In this document: piece after piece, positions 63,458 through 64,000 of the stretch
How the letters are laid out: the number at the start of each line of letters is the position of its first letter
How positions within the stretch are numbered: the first letter of the stretch is position 1
From: Novosphingobium sp. Chol11
Lineage (GTDB): Bacteria; Pseudomonadota; Alphaproteobacteria; Sphingomonadales; Sphingomonadaceae
Length of the DNA: 64,000 bases
Assembly: GCF_900218065.1 (NCBI RefSeq)
Contig: NZ_OBMU01000001.1
Coordinates: 1,150,919 to 1,214,918, forward strand
Reading direction: 5' to 3'
Notes under the pieces: model-generated
Databases searched by the model: none
What the model saw: only the letters and a program-made list of their open reading frames with translations
Told to the model about the DNA's origin: nothing
Made by a program: the position numbers and the translations under genes

Positions 63458-64000
63458 TCAGGCGGCCTTCTTGAGCTCCAGTTCCAGCCGGTCCCAGATT
63501 TCGACCAGTGCCTGAACCAGTTCCTGCATCATCTCCACCGTATGGGCCGGACCCGGCGTGAAGCGCAGGCGCTCGGTGCCGCGTGGCACGGTGGGATAGT
63601 TGATGGGCTGCACATAGGCGCCATATTCGGCGAGCAGAATGTCGCTGATCCGCTTGGCCTTTACAGGGTCACCGACCATCAGCGGGACGATGTGCGTGAC
63701 GGACGGCATGACCGGCAGTCCGGATTCCCTCATCAGTCGCTTCAGGGTGGCGGCGGCGGCCTGCTGGCCTTCGCGCTCTTCGCTGGATTGCTTGAGGTGG
63801 CGGACGCTGGCAAGGACGCCAGCGACGAGTACCGGCGAGAGCGAGGTCGTGAAAATGAAACCCGGCGCGTAGCTGCGGATCACGTCGATGATCATCTGAT
63901 CAGCCGCGATATAGCCGCCCATGACGCCGAACGCCTTGCCCAGCGTGCCTTCGATGATAGTCAGACGGTGCGCGACATCATCACGCTCGGAAATGCCGCC
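63458..64000 (-). CDS. hemA: 5-aminolevulinate synthase, N-terminus cut by window edge
   Basis: The last 180 or so residues of ALA synthase, open to base 64000. The PLP lysine is in [19 protein letters not shown], followed by [60 protein letters not shown] and the conserved ending. A frame starting at 63922 is only its internal part. It condenses glycine and succinyl-CoA, the Shemin (C4) entry to heme, a mark of alphaproteobacteria. It is likely the first gene of the run that includes the exonuclease and ligase. Confidence 0.96.
   Translation of the reverse strand, partial: GGISERDDVAHRLTIIEGTLGKAFGVMGGYIAADQMIIDVIRSYAPGFIFTTSLSPVLVAGVLASVRHLKQSSEEREGQQAAAATLKRLMRESGLPVMPSVTHIVPLMVGDPVKAKRISDILLAEYGAYVQPINYPTVPRGTERLRFTPGPAHTVEMMQELVQALVEIWDRLELELKKAA

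Overview
The window is a contiguous piece of a GC-rich alphaproteobacterial chromosome, most likely from a sphingomonad (Sphingobium/Sphingomonas-like). This rests on gene content and protein style: an ALA synthase of the C4 heme pathway at the right edge, a carboxyspermidine-type polyamine route, tandem TraB/GumN lipoproteins, a Ctc-type L25, a ligase-exonuclease pair, and short palindromic intergenic repeats typical of this group. Genus assignment is inference. Genes are dense, often overlap by 1-8 bases (ATGA, GTGA, TTGA junctions), and many start with GTG or TTG. I see no prophage, insertion sequence, CRISPR array or defence island; the region is core chromosome.

Layout. 1-9.4 kb, minus strand: partial uroporphyrinogen-III methyltransferase, astD, ychF, a DUF2490-like protein, phosphoglucomutase, pth and rplY, two TraB/GumN lipoproteins. 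9.5-15.3 kb, plus: glyQ-glyS and pyruvate phosphate dikinase. 15.4-20.9 kb: a small membrane protein with a helix-hairpin-helix-like region, tRNA-Arg(ACG), cobyric acid synthase, astB-astA, rppH. 21-26 kb: photolyase and a Cfa-like methyltransferase, then SDR and purF on the other strand. 26.2-31 kb: cytochrome c maturation operon ccmC-D-E-F-G-H-I. 31-38 kb: Kup potassium transporter, Hsp20 with a heat-shock promoter, lolC-lolD, a diguanylate cyclase. 38-45.7 kb: dnaE, a radical SAM protein, and a coupled UDG-like/lytic transglycosylase/moaB operon. 45.8-55.4 kb, plus: ETF-ubiquinone oxidoreductase, a TPR protein, ispE, an N-formylglutamate amidohydrolase-like protein, ilvD, a small lipoprotein, the NAD(P)HX repair enzyme and an RNA methyltransferase. 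55.4-59.3 kb, minus: ornithine decarboxylase, carboxy(nor)spermidine decarboxylase and carboxy(nor)spermidine dehydrogenase, together a complete putrescine-to-spermidine route. 59.4-64 kb: GFA protein, TerC, ATP-dependent DNA ligase, ligase-associated exonuclease, partial hemA.

Most notable observations. (1) glyS, an essential tRNA synthetase gene, carries two in-frame insertions of the same palindromic elements that otherwise lie between genes here, so repeat DNA is being translated. (2) The ornithine decarboxylase leader forms a 10-bp helix that buries the Shine-Dalgarno before a TTG start, behind a well-spaced promoter; it resembles the alphaproteobacterial speF leader. (3) hsp20 has a near-consensus heat-shock promoter and a structured, ROSE-like 5' UTR. 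(4) The 461-base gap upstream of hsp20 holds an orphan minus-strand terminator with no gene feeding it, a candidate small-RNA locus.
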